Position numbers and translations under genes: made by a program | Notes under the pieces: generated by a model | Databases searched by the model: none | The model's input: only the letters and a program-made list of their open reading frames with translations | Told to the model about the DNA's origin: nothing | In this document: piece by piece, positions 53,401 through 64,000 of the stretch | Position numbering within the stretch: the stretch's first letter is position 1 | How the letters are laid out: every line of letters starts with the position of its first letter | DNA from: Corydoras sp. C115 | Taxonomy: Eukaryota > Chordata > Actinopteri > Siluriformes > Callichthyidae | Assembly: GCA_019802505.1 (NCBI GenBank) | Contig: JAFMOC010000007.1 | Coordinates: forward strand, 12,127,501 to 12,191,500 | Length of the DNA: 64,000 nt | Direction of reading: 5' to 3'

Positions 53401-55925
53401 GCGGTGGTGTGAGTGGATCAATTTGCAGGCTGTTGAAATATTTAATCACCACAGTGACAGTGCTGGTCTAAGAATACGTCGCCAATTGAAAACCAGTTTT
53501 TATTGTAGAAATTGTAATGTTTATGCCAGGGCGTTAGACCTGGGCTTTCGGATCAAATGAGAGCAGCGTTCTCTGGCCGCCTCTCCTCAAAGAGCGGGAC
53601 CGAACGTCACTGTCAGCTGTTTGTGCTTGTGAGACAGATTTTTTTTTCGCCAGCATCGGGAGTAAAGTTACCGTAATAACTGTATGTTGGCTGTAAAGAG
53701 CTTTTATAAACCGTTAGAATTTTTCTTAAGGCGCAAACTGTCGCAAAGTTACGGTATTTCAAACCTAAAACCTTGTTAAAACTGTCTCATCTGCGACTAG
53801 TAAAACGGATTCATGCTTTCTGCCGAAGCTCAGGTTTATTTATTAAAAAGTTTTCAGCCAAAACCATCATTTATTACAGCTGAACGTGCTATCCACCGCT
53901 GATAGACATATTTCATATGTTATTTCATTTTATCCAATATAACTAATAAATGATCAAACAAAATGAATGTACCAACAGTTTGAAAATGGATAAATACACT
54001 CATGAAGGGGCACTTTTTAAAGAAGACAGAGGGGGAATAAGGGATCTGGGCTAAAGCCCCTGATGTTTCTAAATCTTAAAAACGCCCCTGGTTTATGCGC
54101 TTAACTTAATCGTAGGGAATCGAGGATGCTGTCGCTTATTTATACATATAGAATTGAACACAGCGGCACGGTGGCTTAGTGGTTAGCACGTTCGCCTCTC
54201 AGCTCTAGGGATTCCCGGTTCAAATCCCCATCTGGGTGGAGTTTCCATGTTCTCCCCGTGTCTGCGTGAGTTTCCTCCGGGTTCTCCGGTTTCCTCCCAC
54301 GGTCCAAAAACATGGATCAAGTGAATTGAATTCTGAAAAATTGCCCCATATAGAGTGTGTCTGTATGAGAGAGTGAGTGTGTACCCAGCGATGGATTGGC
54401 GCCCTGTCCTGGGTCTATCTGCCCAGCGCCTGAGACATTCTCCCCTGGATGGGTATGGGGAACCCCACCACGACCCTAATAGAGGATAAAGCGGAAGATA
54501 ATGAATGAATGAATGAATGAATTGAACACACAATTGGCACGGTGGCTTAGTGGTTAGCACGTTCGCCTCTCAGCGCTAAGAATTCCCGGTTCGAATCCCC
54601 ATCTGGGTGGAGTTTCCATGTTCTCTCCGTGTCTGCGTGGGTTTCTCCGGTTTCCTCCCAAAAACATGGATCAAGTGAATTGAATTCTCAAAAATTGCCC
54701 CATATAGAGTGTGTCTGTGTGAGTGAGTGTGTGTCCAGCGATGGATTGGCGCCCTGTCCTGGGTGTATCTGCCCAGCGCCCGAGATGTTCTCCCCTGGAT
54801 GGGCATAGGGAACCCCACCACGACCCTAATAGAGGATAAAGCGGAAGATAATGAATGAATGAATGAATGAATGAATGAATGAATGAATTGAACACACAAT
54901 TGGCACGGTGGCTTAGTGGTTAGCACGTTCGCCTCTCAGCGCTAAGAATTCCCGGTTCGAATCCCCATCTGGGTGGAGTTTCCATGTTCTCTCCGTGTCT
55001 GCGTGGGTTTCTCCGGTTTCCTCCCAAAAACATGGATCAAGTGAATTGAATTCTCAAAAATTGCCCCATATAGAGTGTGTCTGTGTGAGTGAGTGTGTGT
55101 CCAGCGATGGATTGGCGCCCTGTCCTGGGTGTATCTGCCCAGCGCCCGAGATGTTCTCCCCTGGATGGGCATAGGGAACCCCACCACGACCCTAATAGAG
55201 GATAAAGCGGAAGATAATGAATGAATGAATGAATGAATGAATGAATGAATTGAACACACAATTGGCACGGTGGCTTAGTGGTTAGCACGTTCGCCTCTCA
55301 GCGCTAAGAATTCCCGGTTCGAATCCCCATCTGGGTGGAGTTTCCATGTTCTCTCCGTGTCTGCGTGGGTTTCTCCGGTTTCCTCCCAAAAACATGGATC
55401 AAGTGAATTGAATTCTCAAAAATTGCCCCATATAGAGTGTGTCTGTGTGAGTGAGTGTGTGTCCAGCGATGGATTGGCGCCCTGTCCTGGGTGTATCTGC
55501 CCAGCGCCCGAGATGTTCTCCCCTGGATGGGCATAGGGAACCCCACCACGACCCTAATAGAGGATAAAGCGGAAGATAATGAATGAATGAATTGCCCACT
55601 TTAACAGTATTAAAGCTCAACGTTGAAGACACTTAAAAGCTGATAGTGAGATTCAATATACAGATATAACATAAAACACACAGCTCTACGTTACTTTATT
55701 GTTGTTATTGAAATTTCGTTTTTAAAACAGACAGGGTCATTCGTTCCTAATTTCAGACATGTCAGTTTCTCTTTATTAAAGTCCTTGGTCCTTAAAGGTG
55801 AAGTAATTACAAACCTCTGGAAGCTCCGCTGGAGTTTGGTTCGCTCTGTGCTGGATATTGGTCCAAAATCCACGGTGAAAACGCGGAACCCTAAACAACA
55901 AATCACCAACTGTTCTATAAGTCAT
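50458..55925 (-). CDS. coa8: Cytochrome c oxidase assembly factor 8
   Basis: Five exons on the minus strand: 55925-55815, 52439-52242, 51650-51587, 50802-50712 and 50581-50458 (588 nt, 195 aa), with GT/AG introns and consistent phases. COA8 (formerly APOPT1) is a mitochondrial protein needed for complex IV assembly. The N-terminus ([20 protein letters not shown]) is arginine-rich, lacks acidic residues apart from one Asp, and suits a matrix-targeting presequence. The conserved core follows: [41 protein letters not shown] and [15 protein letters not shown], matching human COA8 segment by segment; length is similar to human (193-206). The start is the second of two overlapping ATGs; the first gives only ATG-AAA-TGA. 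The gene lies upstream of klc1 on the same strand and head to head with bag5, as in mammals. A tandem SINE array fills part of intron 1. Confidence 0.94.
52606..52805 (+). mobile_element. Old SINE with L2-type tail
   Basis: Diverged copy of the same family as 47479-47680: 'gctcagatatcaatct', 'aagttcaaaccccaagtcc', 'ttaacctcattg', then 'cgctttagataaaagggttg'. Confidence 0.7.
54163..54518 (+). mobile_element. tRNA-derived SINE, unit 1 of the array
   Basis: Founding copy with A box, B box, normal body and (TGAA)n tail. The 12-bp repeat GAATTGAACACA flanks it (54151-54162 and 54519-54530). It lies in coa8 intron 1, antisense to the gene. Confidence 0.93.
54163..55590 (+). repeat. Tandem array of four SINE units
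   Basis: Four head-to-tail copies, with 'ggcac' head starts at 54164, 54536, 54902 and 55264. Unit 1 has the normal body. Units 2-4 share private differences (head 'gcgctaagaattcccgg', 'tctctccgtgtc', loss of the 'cctccgggttc' and 'cagtcc' pieces) and look identical by eye except for TGAA repeat number. Spacing is 366 then 362 bp, a difference of one TGAA unit. Each junction carries 'gaattgaacacacaattg'. Confidence 0.93.
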
Positions 55926-56700
55926 TTCATATAAATTGATGATTTGCAGACACGACACGGTTCAGTGGTTACTGCGTGAAGTCGACTGCGTTCAGACTAG
56001 ATTAATTCCAAAGTAAGAGTCTGAAACATTACATTTTACAGCATAGGGCGGATGGAAATGCGATACATGACTGATAAAGATCGGACTCATTTTATTATTT
56101 TCTTATTTTCCTAAAGGTTTACTGCATATTAAACAACAGAGAACAAAAAGAGCGATATATCCATAATAGTATTAGTTTACAAATTGAATAGTAGATAAAG
56201 CAAACAAGCTTAAGTTTAAAAATGGTATGACTCCATGAAACACATGGATGTGAGATACATTCTTATTTATTGTATTCCTACGAACTTGTTTTAATAACTG
56301 AAATAAACTACAAAAAGCAGTTATAGAGGTGATAGGACAGATTGTGCAGTCTTTTACTTTTCCACGGTGCAGATGATATTCACCACAGAGCAAACCCCCT
56401 GAGCAAGATGGCGGAAACAGAGACGCATTAAACAAACCCGAACTCGTCACTACCAAAAGCTAATGTACTAACGCGTTTTTTGTGGGGCTAGTGGAGTTAA
56501 GAAAGTGCACATCGTTTGATTGATTACACGAACATACTTGTTTTGTTTTTTAATTAATAATTTTAATGCTCAGCGTCAAAACACGTTTAAGTTTGAAAAA
56601 GTTTCAAAAAACTGGGTCACGGTTCTAATTTGGACCTTTTTTATGTTCGATTAACCAAACACAAACATAGAAAAACCTCCCATCGCATTGTTGAGGTAGT
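55926..56700. promoter_or_regulatory. Shared coa8/bag5 head-to-head promoter region
   Basis: Starts immediately upstream of the coa8 ATG. It includes a YY1-type motif AAGATGGCGG at 56405-56414 on the plus strand, an element typical of vertebrate TATA-less promoters close to the start site. The bag5 transcription start is not fixed by sequence. Confidence 0.4.
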
Positions 56701-57495
56701 AAACGCTGTATAAACGTTCATTTGGCGACAGGCCTGAGCCGATGTGTGAGCAGAGCAGAGCGCCCCCCGGCGGTCAAGACGATAACGAGCTGCAGTTTCT
56801 ACTCTGTATACACTACACAGGTATCTGATGGCTGTTCGCTGGTTATGCAGGTGGGTAGATTTTATACATTGAAGTGGCGGAAGGCAGTTCTGTTTCTTTA
56901 GTTATGTCGTGAATGTTTATTTGAAGCGCTCGCTGGGTTTGTTCTCTGATGTGTTAGCATCTGGTCTCATGGCTTTCCGTTTGTGTGAATGCTTTGTTTA
57001 GCGAAGCCGAGCCATCTCAGAAAACAACAGAGGTTATTTCCAAGCGGATCATTTTTTTTGCTTGATGTTGTTTATGATTAATGATGTTAATGATGTAGAT
57101 TTGTTTCAGTTCTATGGAATACTGGCAGCATCATGCTAGCGCTGTAGGTATACAGTGAGCACATCGTCGGTTCTGAAATGACTGGATGAAATGAACAGTT
57201 GGAACACAATGTTATTGAAGCTGTGTAAAATGTAATAACAGGTGAGGACCGTGTGACCGTGTGTGATGCGTGGATTTTGTAAGGAATCAGGCTGTGTGTC
57301 TGTGCTAACCGCTCTGAGCTCTTCGTACGCTTTCCGCTGGCGGATGGGCGGGGCGCTGAGCCACTCAATCAGCTCCAGTGAGCTCGAAATCGACTCCGAT
57401 CCGATTCCAGCTTTTAGAATCGAGCAAAGAACTCGATTCCATATGTATGCATTTGAAGACATAACAGAAAGTGTCTCAATCTAAAAGTAAACCAT

Positions 57496-57852
57496 CCATC
57501 CATCTATTATCTTTCGCTTTATCCTATATTAGGGTCGCGGGGGGTTCCCCATGCCCATCCAGGGGAGAATGTTTCGGGCGCTGGGCAGATACACTCAGGA
57601 CAGGGCGCCAATCCATCTCTGGGCATACACTCACTCACAAAGACACACACAAACACACTCTATGTGGGGCAATTTGGAGAACCCAATTGACTTAATCCAT
57701 GTTTTTGGACTGTGGGAGGAAACCGGAGAACCCGGAGGAAACCCACGTGGACACTGGGAGAACATGGAAACTCCACCCAGATTGGGATTCGAACCAGGAA
57801 TACCTAGCGCTGAGAGACGAATGTGCTAACCACTAAGCCACCGTGCCACCCC
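57496..57852 (-). mobile_element. tRNA-derived SINE, (TGAA)n-tailed family
   Basis: Full reverse-orientation copy with a 13-bp target-site duplication AAAAGTAAACCAT at 57483-57495 and 57853-57865. Confidence 0.95.
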
Positions 57853-58015
57853 AAAAGTAAACCATGTTACCTATAATGTTATTTATCATATCAAGAATAT
57901 TAATATCTTTAAACATTAAAGACCTGGCGATTGCAGAGATTAGTTAGGAGCACGTTTTGCGGTGGTTGCCATTTTCAACGAAATTTCAAACAAAATTACA
58001 TTTTAAATAGTGGAT

Positions 58016-58299
58016 CAGGGGTGTCAAACCCAATTGCACTGGGAGCCAAAACTCAAAGCAGACATTACGTCGTGAAATAACTAATAAAAAGGTTCAGTTT
58101 TCTTTGCTCTTGGGCCATTTTAGAAAATTAAACTTGAAATATGTCTGCTCTCCATTAAAATATTCCTATCAAAATCATACAAATTTAAAATTGATTTTGT
58201 AAATGTAAATCAATGTAAAATGATTTTGCGGGCCAGATAGTATTGTATTAAGGGCCGTATATGGCCCTGACGTTTGTGGTCTTGAGTTTGACACCTATG
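58016..58299. mobile_element. hAT-like non-autonomous element (MITE)
   Basis: The ends are inverted repeats built on CAGGGGTGTCAAAC (left) and GTTTGACACCTATG (right), typical of vertebrate hAT/Charlie-like elements. Inside are 'ggccagatag' and 'gggccgtatatggccctga'. There is no coding sequence, and no clear 8-bp target duplication was found. Confidence 0.7.
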
Positions 58300-58373
58300 C
58301 AGTAGAGTACCAATGCAATATTCACAAATGCGGTATTATTACAAATAAAATTTGTGAACACTAAACAATTCAG

Positions 58374-58725
58374 CGGCACGGTGGCTTAGTGGTTAGCACG
58401 TTCGTCTCTCAGCGCTAGGGATTCCCCATCTAGGGTTCGAATCCCCATCTGGGTGGAGTTTCCATGTTCCCCCCGTGTCTGTGTGGGTTTCCTCCGGGTT
58501 CTCCGGTTTCCTCCCACAGTCCAAATACATGGATCAAGTCAATTGAGTTCTCCAAATTGCCCCATATAGAGTGTGTTTGTGTGAGTGAGTGTGTGCCCAG
58601 CGATAGATTGGCGCCCTGTCCTGGGTCTATCTGCCCATCGCCCGAGACGTTCTCTCCTGGATGGGCATGGGGAACCCCACCGCGATCCTAATAGAGGATA
58701 AAGCGGAAGATAATGAATGAATGAA
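58374..58725 (+). mobile_element. tRNA-derived SINE, (TGAA)n-tailed family
   Basis: Full copy with a 12-bp target-site duplication TAAACAATTCAG (58362-58373 and 58726-58737). Around the B box there is a short internal duplication (attccccatct, then ggttcgaatccccatctggg). Confidence 0.95.
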
Positions 58726-58814
58726 TAAACAATTCAGGACGTTAATGGAAGCATGTACAAAGCATGTAATTTACATCAATCTATGTGTGTATATGTGCAT
58801 TTGGAATACAACAT

Positions 58815-58915
58815 GACACTGAATTCTGAGATAAAGCTAGAATTTTAAGAGTTAGAGTCAGAATTCTGAGTTAGAGTCAGAATTCTGAGATTTAAAGTCA
58901 GAATGCTAATATTAA
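58815..58915. repeat. Short tandem repeat, 'agtcagaattctgag' type
   Basis: Three to four imperfect copies of a unit of about 16-17 bp containing the palindrome GAATTC. Confidence 0.75.
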
Positions 58916-59891
58916 AATTCATCGTCTGAGGCTTTAATATCTTCCAGTTTCCGAGGAATCGACTCGTTCGTATTGTTGAGGTAAAAATCTTGATCTCGAA
59001 GAACCGACACTGCCGTGATCGACTCTCCGTCTGCTTCGTAAAAGCTCGTGCGTTTGCTATCTGAAACCTAGCGAAGTAGCGTTTAAGTTAAATATCCAAA
59101 TCACTTTTGGTCGATTATCTTATGGAAACAGAGTTCTGCAGAAATGTGCGCAAACGTTTTCGGTATGTTAAAAAGGTGAGTAATAACCTGCGTATAGGCG
59201 TAGGTGACTACATTCCGTTTCGTGCTTTGGGCTTTTATTTCCTGCATCAGTTTTGTTAAATGATTTGACAGCGTCCTTTTAAAACGCAAAACATCACGCT
59301 AAAGCAAATCTGATCACCCAATGCTCATTATTAGTAGCTGTCGCTGAATAACATCATGTTGCTTGCTGCTGTTGGTTGTGCACGATGCTAAAATCACCAG
59401 CAGCAGGGTTTTCACGTGAAAGCGTCGTGTATATCCGTTTTTGTGTTCCTCAGTATTGTTTCAAATGTAGGACTCTACACTTTAGCAGTGATGATTGCTA
59501 AAGGACAAAGAACAGCATTCGATTTTTAAGATAGCATTTTAGTGACATGTAAGCTCTGGTTTAGATTTAGTCCATATAGTTTAATAGGTTAAGCACCAGG
59601 GAGATTGTCCTGCATTCAGTTATATATTGGGTCAAGGATTGTATTTTGGCTGCCTTGCCCCACCCTGGCACATAATCCAAATCTGTCATGCTTGTGCCTG
59701 TACTGAACAGGGAATTTATGATAATAGGACAGCGGCAGACATATGCCAGGGTACAGATCAGAAAATATCTTTTGCAAAAGTGATGAACACACATTTTTAG
59801 AGTAGGTAATAGGTAGTTAATAATGTAGTTACCCATCAGTTCTGTCAAAAAGGTCCCATTTAATTTAATATTTTCAAACTCTGCAAGGTAT

Positions 59892-60302
59892 TGTTAGATG
59901 TTCAATAAACGGCCTCGGAGATGCAGGTTGTTCCAAACAGATTTTAATGCAAGTTACTGAATAGACAACCAAGTGTACAGAAAAACCATCAATGGCGGGC
60001 TCTGCCTCCCAAAGATCCAGCTTCGGTTTATAAACCTTAGGAGGGCTGTCATTTTCCTATGTATGTGCATAAGCAGTCCTTTGTCTTGGTGAGAACATCT
60101 TAAACATCTCAAACTTCTCCACCATCTGGTCCTGCTTCCTGCCTCCTCCTAGGGCATGAACTTAAGGCCTGTTTCTGTTGACTGTCCCATTGTTCCTATT
60201 TTGCATGTTCAGTTGAACCATTAAACACATAGATTACATACTTTCAAACATTTAGGATAAATTAATGCAATTTATGTCTTTTATGTTTAATACATTCCAA
60301 CA
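59892..60302 (-). mobile_element. Solo LTR of a retroelement
   Basis: A 411-bp segment bounded by TGTTAG at the left and CCAACA at the right, so on the minus strand it starts TGTTGG and ends CTAACA. The 4-bp duplication GTAT lies at 59888-59891 and 60303-60306. On the minus strand TATAAA (60032-60027) is followed about 80 nt later by ATTAAA (59948-59943), the usual promoter and poly(A) spacing in an LTR. No internal coding region is attached. Superfamily (Gypsy-like or ERV-like) is not determined. Confidence 0.7.
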
Positions 60303-62121
60303 GTATACATATTTACTGCTATAAATATAAGACACAAAAATGCTTAGTAAAAGTGATGTTACCAAAGTAGGATTAGAATTTTTAAATAAGCCTGTGAATG
60401 ATTTTTATTTGTGCTGCTGTAAATGTAACATTGTTTTTTTACCACAAATATTTATTGTTGCTGGTAAATGTTTGCAAGTATGCCTGTAGACTTTGGTGGA
60501 AAGTTAAAGGTTGAATTTAAGGTTAGTCAGTTAGAATTGTTTATCTGGATGGTATGGGTTGATAACATTACTACTGCAGCAAATTATTCTACGCCATTGA
60601 CCTGCCTTCTATTCAAAACCTTGAATATGTGATGTAAATAGATCAGATCAAAAAATCAAATCAAAGTTTTCTGTTGCAGTGCGGTACACAGGTTCTTATT
60701 CCTGTTCCCCAAATGCTGTTGTTTTCCTGCAATAAGGTTCATCAAGATCTGAGACCTCGTTAAAGAACTAAAACTCAACATTGCACTAATGTAGATTTGT
60801 GTCTGTGTGTCCATTTTGTGATTCATGACGCACGATCTGTCCATGGTCTTTCCACAATGTTTGTCAAATTAGCTCCGGGAGATAATTATCATACGTATTA
60901 CCATATCGACAGTTTAACCATCACTGAACGCTCTTAAAAAGTTTTATGCAATTTAAGAATGAATCATGGGTATTATTAAAGTGATTATTAATATTCTAGT
61001 TACCAAAGACACTGGCTGTTTAAAAACCTCAACGATTGACTCACTAAAAGTCACAGTATTTTTAATGCCACACCGTTTTGAAAATGAATGCACCAACCTT
61101 TTGCTTCCTTACTTTTTTGGGTTGTAGTTCTATGGATAAGAAACAATCCTTTATTTTTAAAGCTGATTCTTTAAGGCATTTCTAAATAAATTATATCAAT
61201 GCACCAACATTTGTAAGTACCATTGCCTTAATTCTTAAAATCAGATTATAGACTGTAAACTTCACCTGTTTTTTATCTGTATAATGTCATTGACTGAGAT
61301 ATGATTCTTTTTTTGAATGATATTCAGCTATACTCGGGTAGTGTGTGTGTGTGTGTGTGCTCGCATGGTGGGTGTGTACGCGACTATGTATCACATGGGA
61401 TTACAGAACTAGATGTCTGTATTCAGATATTTAATCTGGTACTGTCATTCAGTTAATTTTATCTTTATTTTTAATTAATGATCCAACTGATCAAATATTA
61501 TGTAACATTAGCGCGGCACACTTGTGAATAAATTAGAAGTTTTTGTACTAAATACTTGGAATGCATTTGAAAGCACCTGCCCACTGGGTAGGTTCTCAGA
61601 AAGCTGCTTACCTTTAGGGCTTTTTGTGTTCACTTCTGATCACAGAAAAGCTGAAATGATGTAAGTCATTTGGTGAATATAATTCCAGAGAGATTTTTAT
61701 ATTTTTCCTCACTCACATTTAGAACCAATAATGTTTCATGTTGTTTTGTTTGTTAATGGCTATTGATCTATTTCTCTGTAATACTGTTGTTTACATGGTT
61801 AAAACGCTAAACCAGTTACTGTATACTTCTAGCATGCTTGGTTACCATCTGTCTAGAAAATACTTAACCTGAAGTAAGAGCTAAAAAAATTGTCTTTAGC
61901 TACGTGCATTTTCTCGTTTCACTTAAATTATTTGTTATCCTAAATCCATTTAACATTTCTTTGTATTTTCCTCATAGTAAAGTTGTATCTTAAAATTACT
62001 ACTGCTTCCTTGCTTCTACATCTTTCACCTACACACTCACGCACTAATTTATTGTCTCTCTATTTCTCTTTCTCTACTTCATGTGCTCGCTTTCTCTTAC
62101 GGGCTCTTTTTTGTTTCATAG

Positions 62122-64000
62122 CCTCTTTGGGAAACCCTTTGATGGTGGAAAGAGGAATATGGATCATGGCAATCCGCAGCAGACGCAGCATATGGCAGGT
62201 TCATTTCAAGCCTTTATGACACATGCAGGTCCTTCTCCAGGGCCCCATCCAACCTTAGTGCGCCTGGATGAGTTGCAGAGGGAAGTGGCATCACTGGGGC
62301 ATCAAGTGTGCTCTTTCAGTGGTTTACAAAGTGATCGAGAATACAAACGATTGGAGCGTGACCTGATCCGGCTGCAGCTGGAGGTGGATCAGGTATGGTC
62401 TTATTAAATAGATATTTAAACAGCTCACTCTAAAGACTATGGAGAGTTGTAAATCACAGTTAACTCATAGACAATGTTGAAATAAATGTGTTGAAGTTGG
62501 TATGCTTTATAGGTCCTATCTAATGCAATAAGTGTAGGAACTTATTCTTTAAAAACGTTTATTTTGCAGCAGGCTGTCTGTATATAGGCTGCCTTAGCTA
62601 TTTATTTTTCTTTTTAGCCATTTACTATAGTGTGTGTGTAAATGTTCGCTATAGGGAGATTGTGTGAGTTAACCATTTAATAATTATACCAGCTTTCTGT
62701 ATGTGATTTTTGTATACAGTAATATAACACAGCCACTTTGTTACGAACCCAATTATAAGCATTATTCTTCTACATGATCAGCAAAACTTAAAGAATACAA
62801 ACAGCTCTAAACAGCACTATTGTTTCCAGCAGAACCCACATACTAGAGTATTTAGTTTACACAGTGAATTGTTGAATTTGGATTAAGATTTTACTGTATG
62901 CTGTCTTTGCATATGTATGTTGTAGAGAACTTTAGTGAAAACTTGCATTTTACTTTTACTTCTTGTAATGTTTTCTAATTTGTTTCTCACTCCTTTTTAA
63001 AACTGTACTGCTTTTGCATCCATATTATACTAGATTACCACATTCGCTGGCAAGAGGTTGACCTATTGAAATGATGCCCACAGAAATAAAAAAGGGGAGA
63101 CAAAAATAAATACATTTAGGGAAGAAAAATAAGTTGCACAGAATATAATCTACATGGTAATAAGCAAAGTAATAACTAAAAGAAAAAACTATGAGGCAAA
63201 AAAGGCAATTAATCAAAAGTTAAGACCTAATCATTTCTTATATGTATATTTAGTTAATTATTTAAAAATATATTTCAGGTGTATATAATTTTTGGTGTGG
63301 TTGTTTAATAACAAAAAAGAACTTGTCACTGTAATTAAACACTTTCTCATAAATATAAATTTTGTTAAGCTGATCATCAGAATCTTAATCTTAATTATTT
63401 AGTTTGAATTTAACAGACACTACAATAAAATGACTGTATATGTAGAAATACTGATTATAAGAATATTCCTGAATAAAGTATGCTCTAGAGATTTTTTAAC
63501 AAGTTTAAAGAAAAGAAAATCTGTTATGATTTGTATATCCTCTTACTATGCTTGTTTCTACTAAGGTGGAGACAGAGGGGCGCATTGATCTACAGCAAGC
63601 TAGAAAACGGGCAGCAGGTGAGGTAGAAGGGCTGCTGCGCTACCTTGAAGGCAATGCCACTCACCCATCTCGAATAGTTATAGAGGAGCTAAGCCAGGAA
63701 GCACAGAGGCTACTGCTATCCGGAGTGGTGGCTCCATTTCGCCAGGGCCAGGCTGAGAACACTGATGAGACTGGAGAGGAGCTGGTGGAGGCTGTGCAGC
63801 ATGTGGCCATGCGTCTTGCCCAAGTTAAGACAGGTGGGAGTATACCACTCAGAAAGGCTCGTTACCGTGCTCTCACCCGTGTCTGCGCAGTGCAGGAAGT
63901 ACTAGAGGGACGTGTACAAACACGCACACTCGCATTGCCCTTGTCTGATGAGACCCATGAAGCTGTGCAGCGTATTAACCAAGTAATGGTGCAGGTAAGA
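62122..64000 (+). CDS. bag5: BAG family molecular chaperone regulator 5 (5' part)
   Basis: Exon 62122-62392 has the proposed start at 62159 (MDHGNPQQ; human starts MDMGNQ). Exon 63566-63994 follows in frame and ends in a possible donor (GTGCAG then GTAAGA), although the frame stays open to the window edge. BAG5 binds the HSP70 ATPase domain through tandem BAG domains and modulates chaperone cycling. The first domain is seen at about 17-95 (LVRLDELQREVASLGHQV, SDREYKRLERDLIRLQLEVD, then TEGRIDLQQARKRAAGEVE). The second begins near residue 110 (IEELSQEAQRLLLSGVVAPF) with VKTGGSIPLRKARYRALTRV then CAVQEVLEG, a hallmark of BAG5. Only about 221 of roughly 450 residues are present. The frame is open upstream of the ATG to the acceptor, so an extended N-terminus is possible. 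Confidence 0.94.
62393..63565 (+). other. bag5: bag5 intron within the first BAG domain
   Basis: Begins GTATGG and ends with TTTCTACTAAG. A+T-rich, with nothing recognised inside. Confidence 0.85.

Larger units (their letters stand above)
52440..55814 (-). other. coa8: coa8 intron 1
   Basis: Contains a diverged L2-tail SINE (52606-52805) and the SINE array at 54163-55590. A mildly GC-rich patch at about 53520-53640 has no recognisable gene or exon. Confidence 0.7.
56700..62121 (+). other. bag5: Probable bag5 5' leader exon(s) and intron
   Basis: A GC-richer block at 56730-56850 ends in a possible donor (ATGCAG then GTGGGT near 56849), compatible with a non-coding first exon. No coding exon is visible before 62122. 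The interval holds two SINEs, a hAT-like element, a small tandem repeat, a solo LTR and A+T-rich sequence; a (GT)n run lies near 61341-61359. Confidence 0.5.

Noticed and set aside
53520..53640. Possible alternative first exon of coa8 in a GC-rich patch
   Set aside because: No open frame with a donor in the right phase and no similarity to COA8 was found.
54183..55632. Repeated 'proteins' on the minus strand with [20 protein letters not shown]
   Set aside because: These are translations of the SINE units and their (TTCA)n tails. The same peptide appears at other SINE copies (9609-9914, 26203-26421, 57471-57695).
55776..55958. N-terminally extended coa8 (frame continuing upstream of 55925)
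   Set aside because: The upstream extension has no ATG, only a GTG. ATG at 55925 is the first in-frame start and gives a presequence-like N-terminus.

Overview
This window looks like nuclear DNA from a ray-finned fish. It has vertebrate multi-exon genes with GT/AG introns, about 60% or more A+T outside promoters, and many teleost-type repeats: tRNA-derived SINEs, L2-like LINE pieces, Tc1-like, pogo/Tigger-like and hAT-like remnants, and a solo LTR. The species cannot be named from the sequence. No prokaryotic, plasmid or CRISPR feature is present, and I found no undescribed defence or biosynthetic system. The interest lies in gene structure, candidate splicing elements and transposon stratigraphy.

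Five protein-coding genes are supported, with exon boundaries worked out by frame and splice-site continuity. (1) fignl1 (minus, CDS 4891-6876): an AAA ATPase in one coding exon with an upstream non-coding exon. (2) ttl (plus, 10750-14622): tubulin tyrosine ligase, seven coding exons, 400 aa. (3) klc1 (minus, 23327-41054): kinesin light chain 1, sixteen coding exons, 644 aa, with a non-coding first exon near 47 kb. (4) coa8 (minus, 50458-55925): cytochrome c oxidase assembly factor 8, five exons, 195 aa. (5) bag5 (plus, from 62159): a BAG-domain co-chaperone that runs off the right edge.

Layout: 1-4.7 kb is repeat-bearing flank; fignl1 and ttl lie head to head around GC-rich 5' regions at 9.0-10.6 kb; 14.6-23.3 kb is gene-poor and carries a pogo/Tigger-like element with a SINE nested in it; 23.3-47.1 kb is klc1; 47.1-50.4 kb is a repeat-rich spacer; 50.4-55.9 kb is coa8, whose first intron holds a tandem SINE array; coa8 and bag5 are head to head. 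The block bag5 / coa8 / klc1 keeps the order and orientation I recall for human 14q32, which supports naming the light chain klc1. Beyond the klc1 3' end the neighbours are ttl and fignl1 rather than xrcc3, so a rearrangement boundary probably lies in 14.6-23.3 kb.

ttl (tubulin tail modification), klc1 (microtubule motor) and fignl1 (an AAA ATPase related to microtubule-severing enzymes, acting in RAD51 control) have loosely related roles, but nothing shows co-regulation. The commonest repeat is a SINE of about 350 bp with a tRNA-like head (A box and B box) and a (TGAA)n tail, present in at least seventeen full or partial copies, many with clear target-site duplications.
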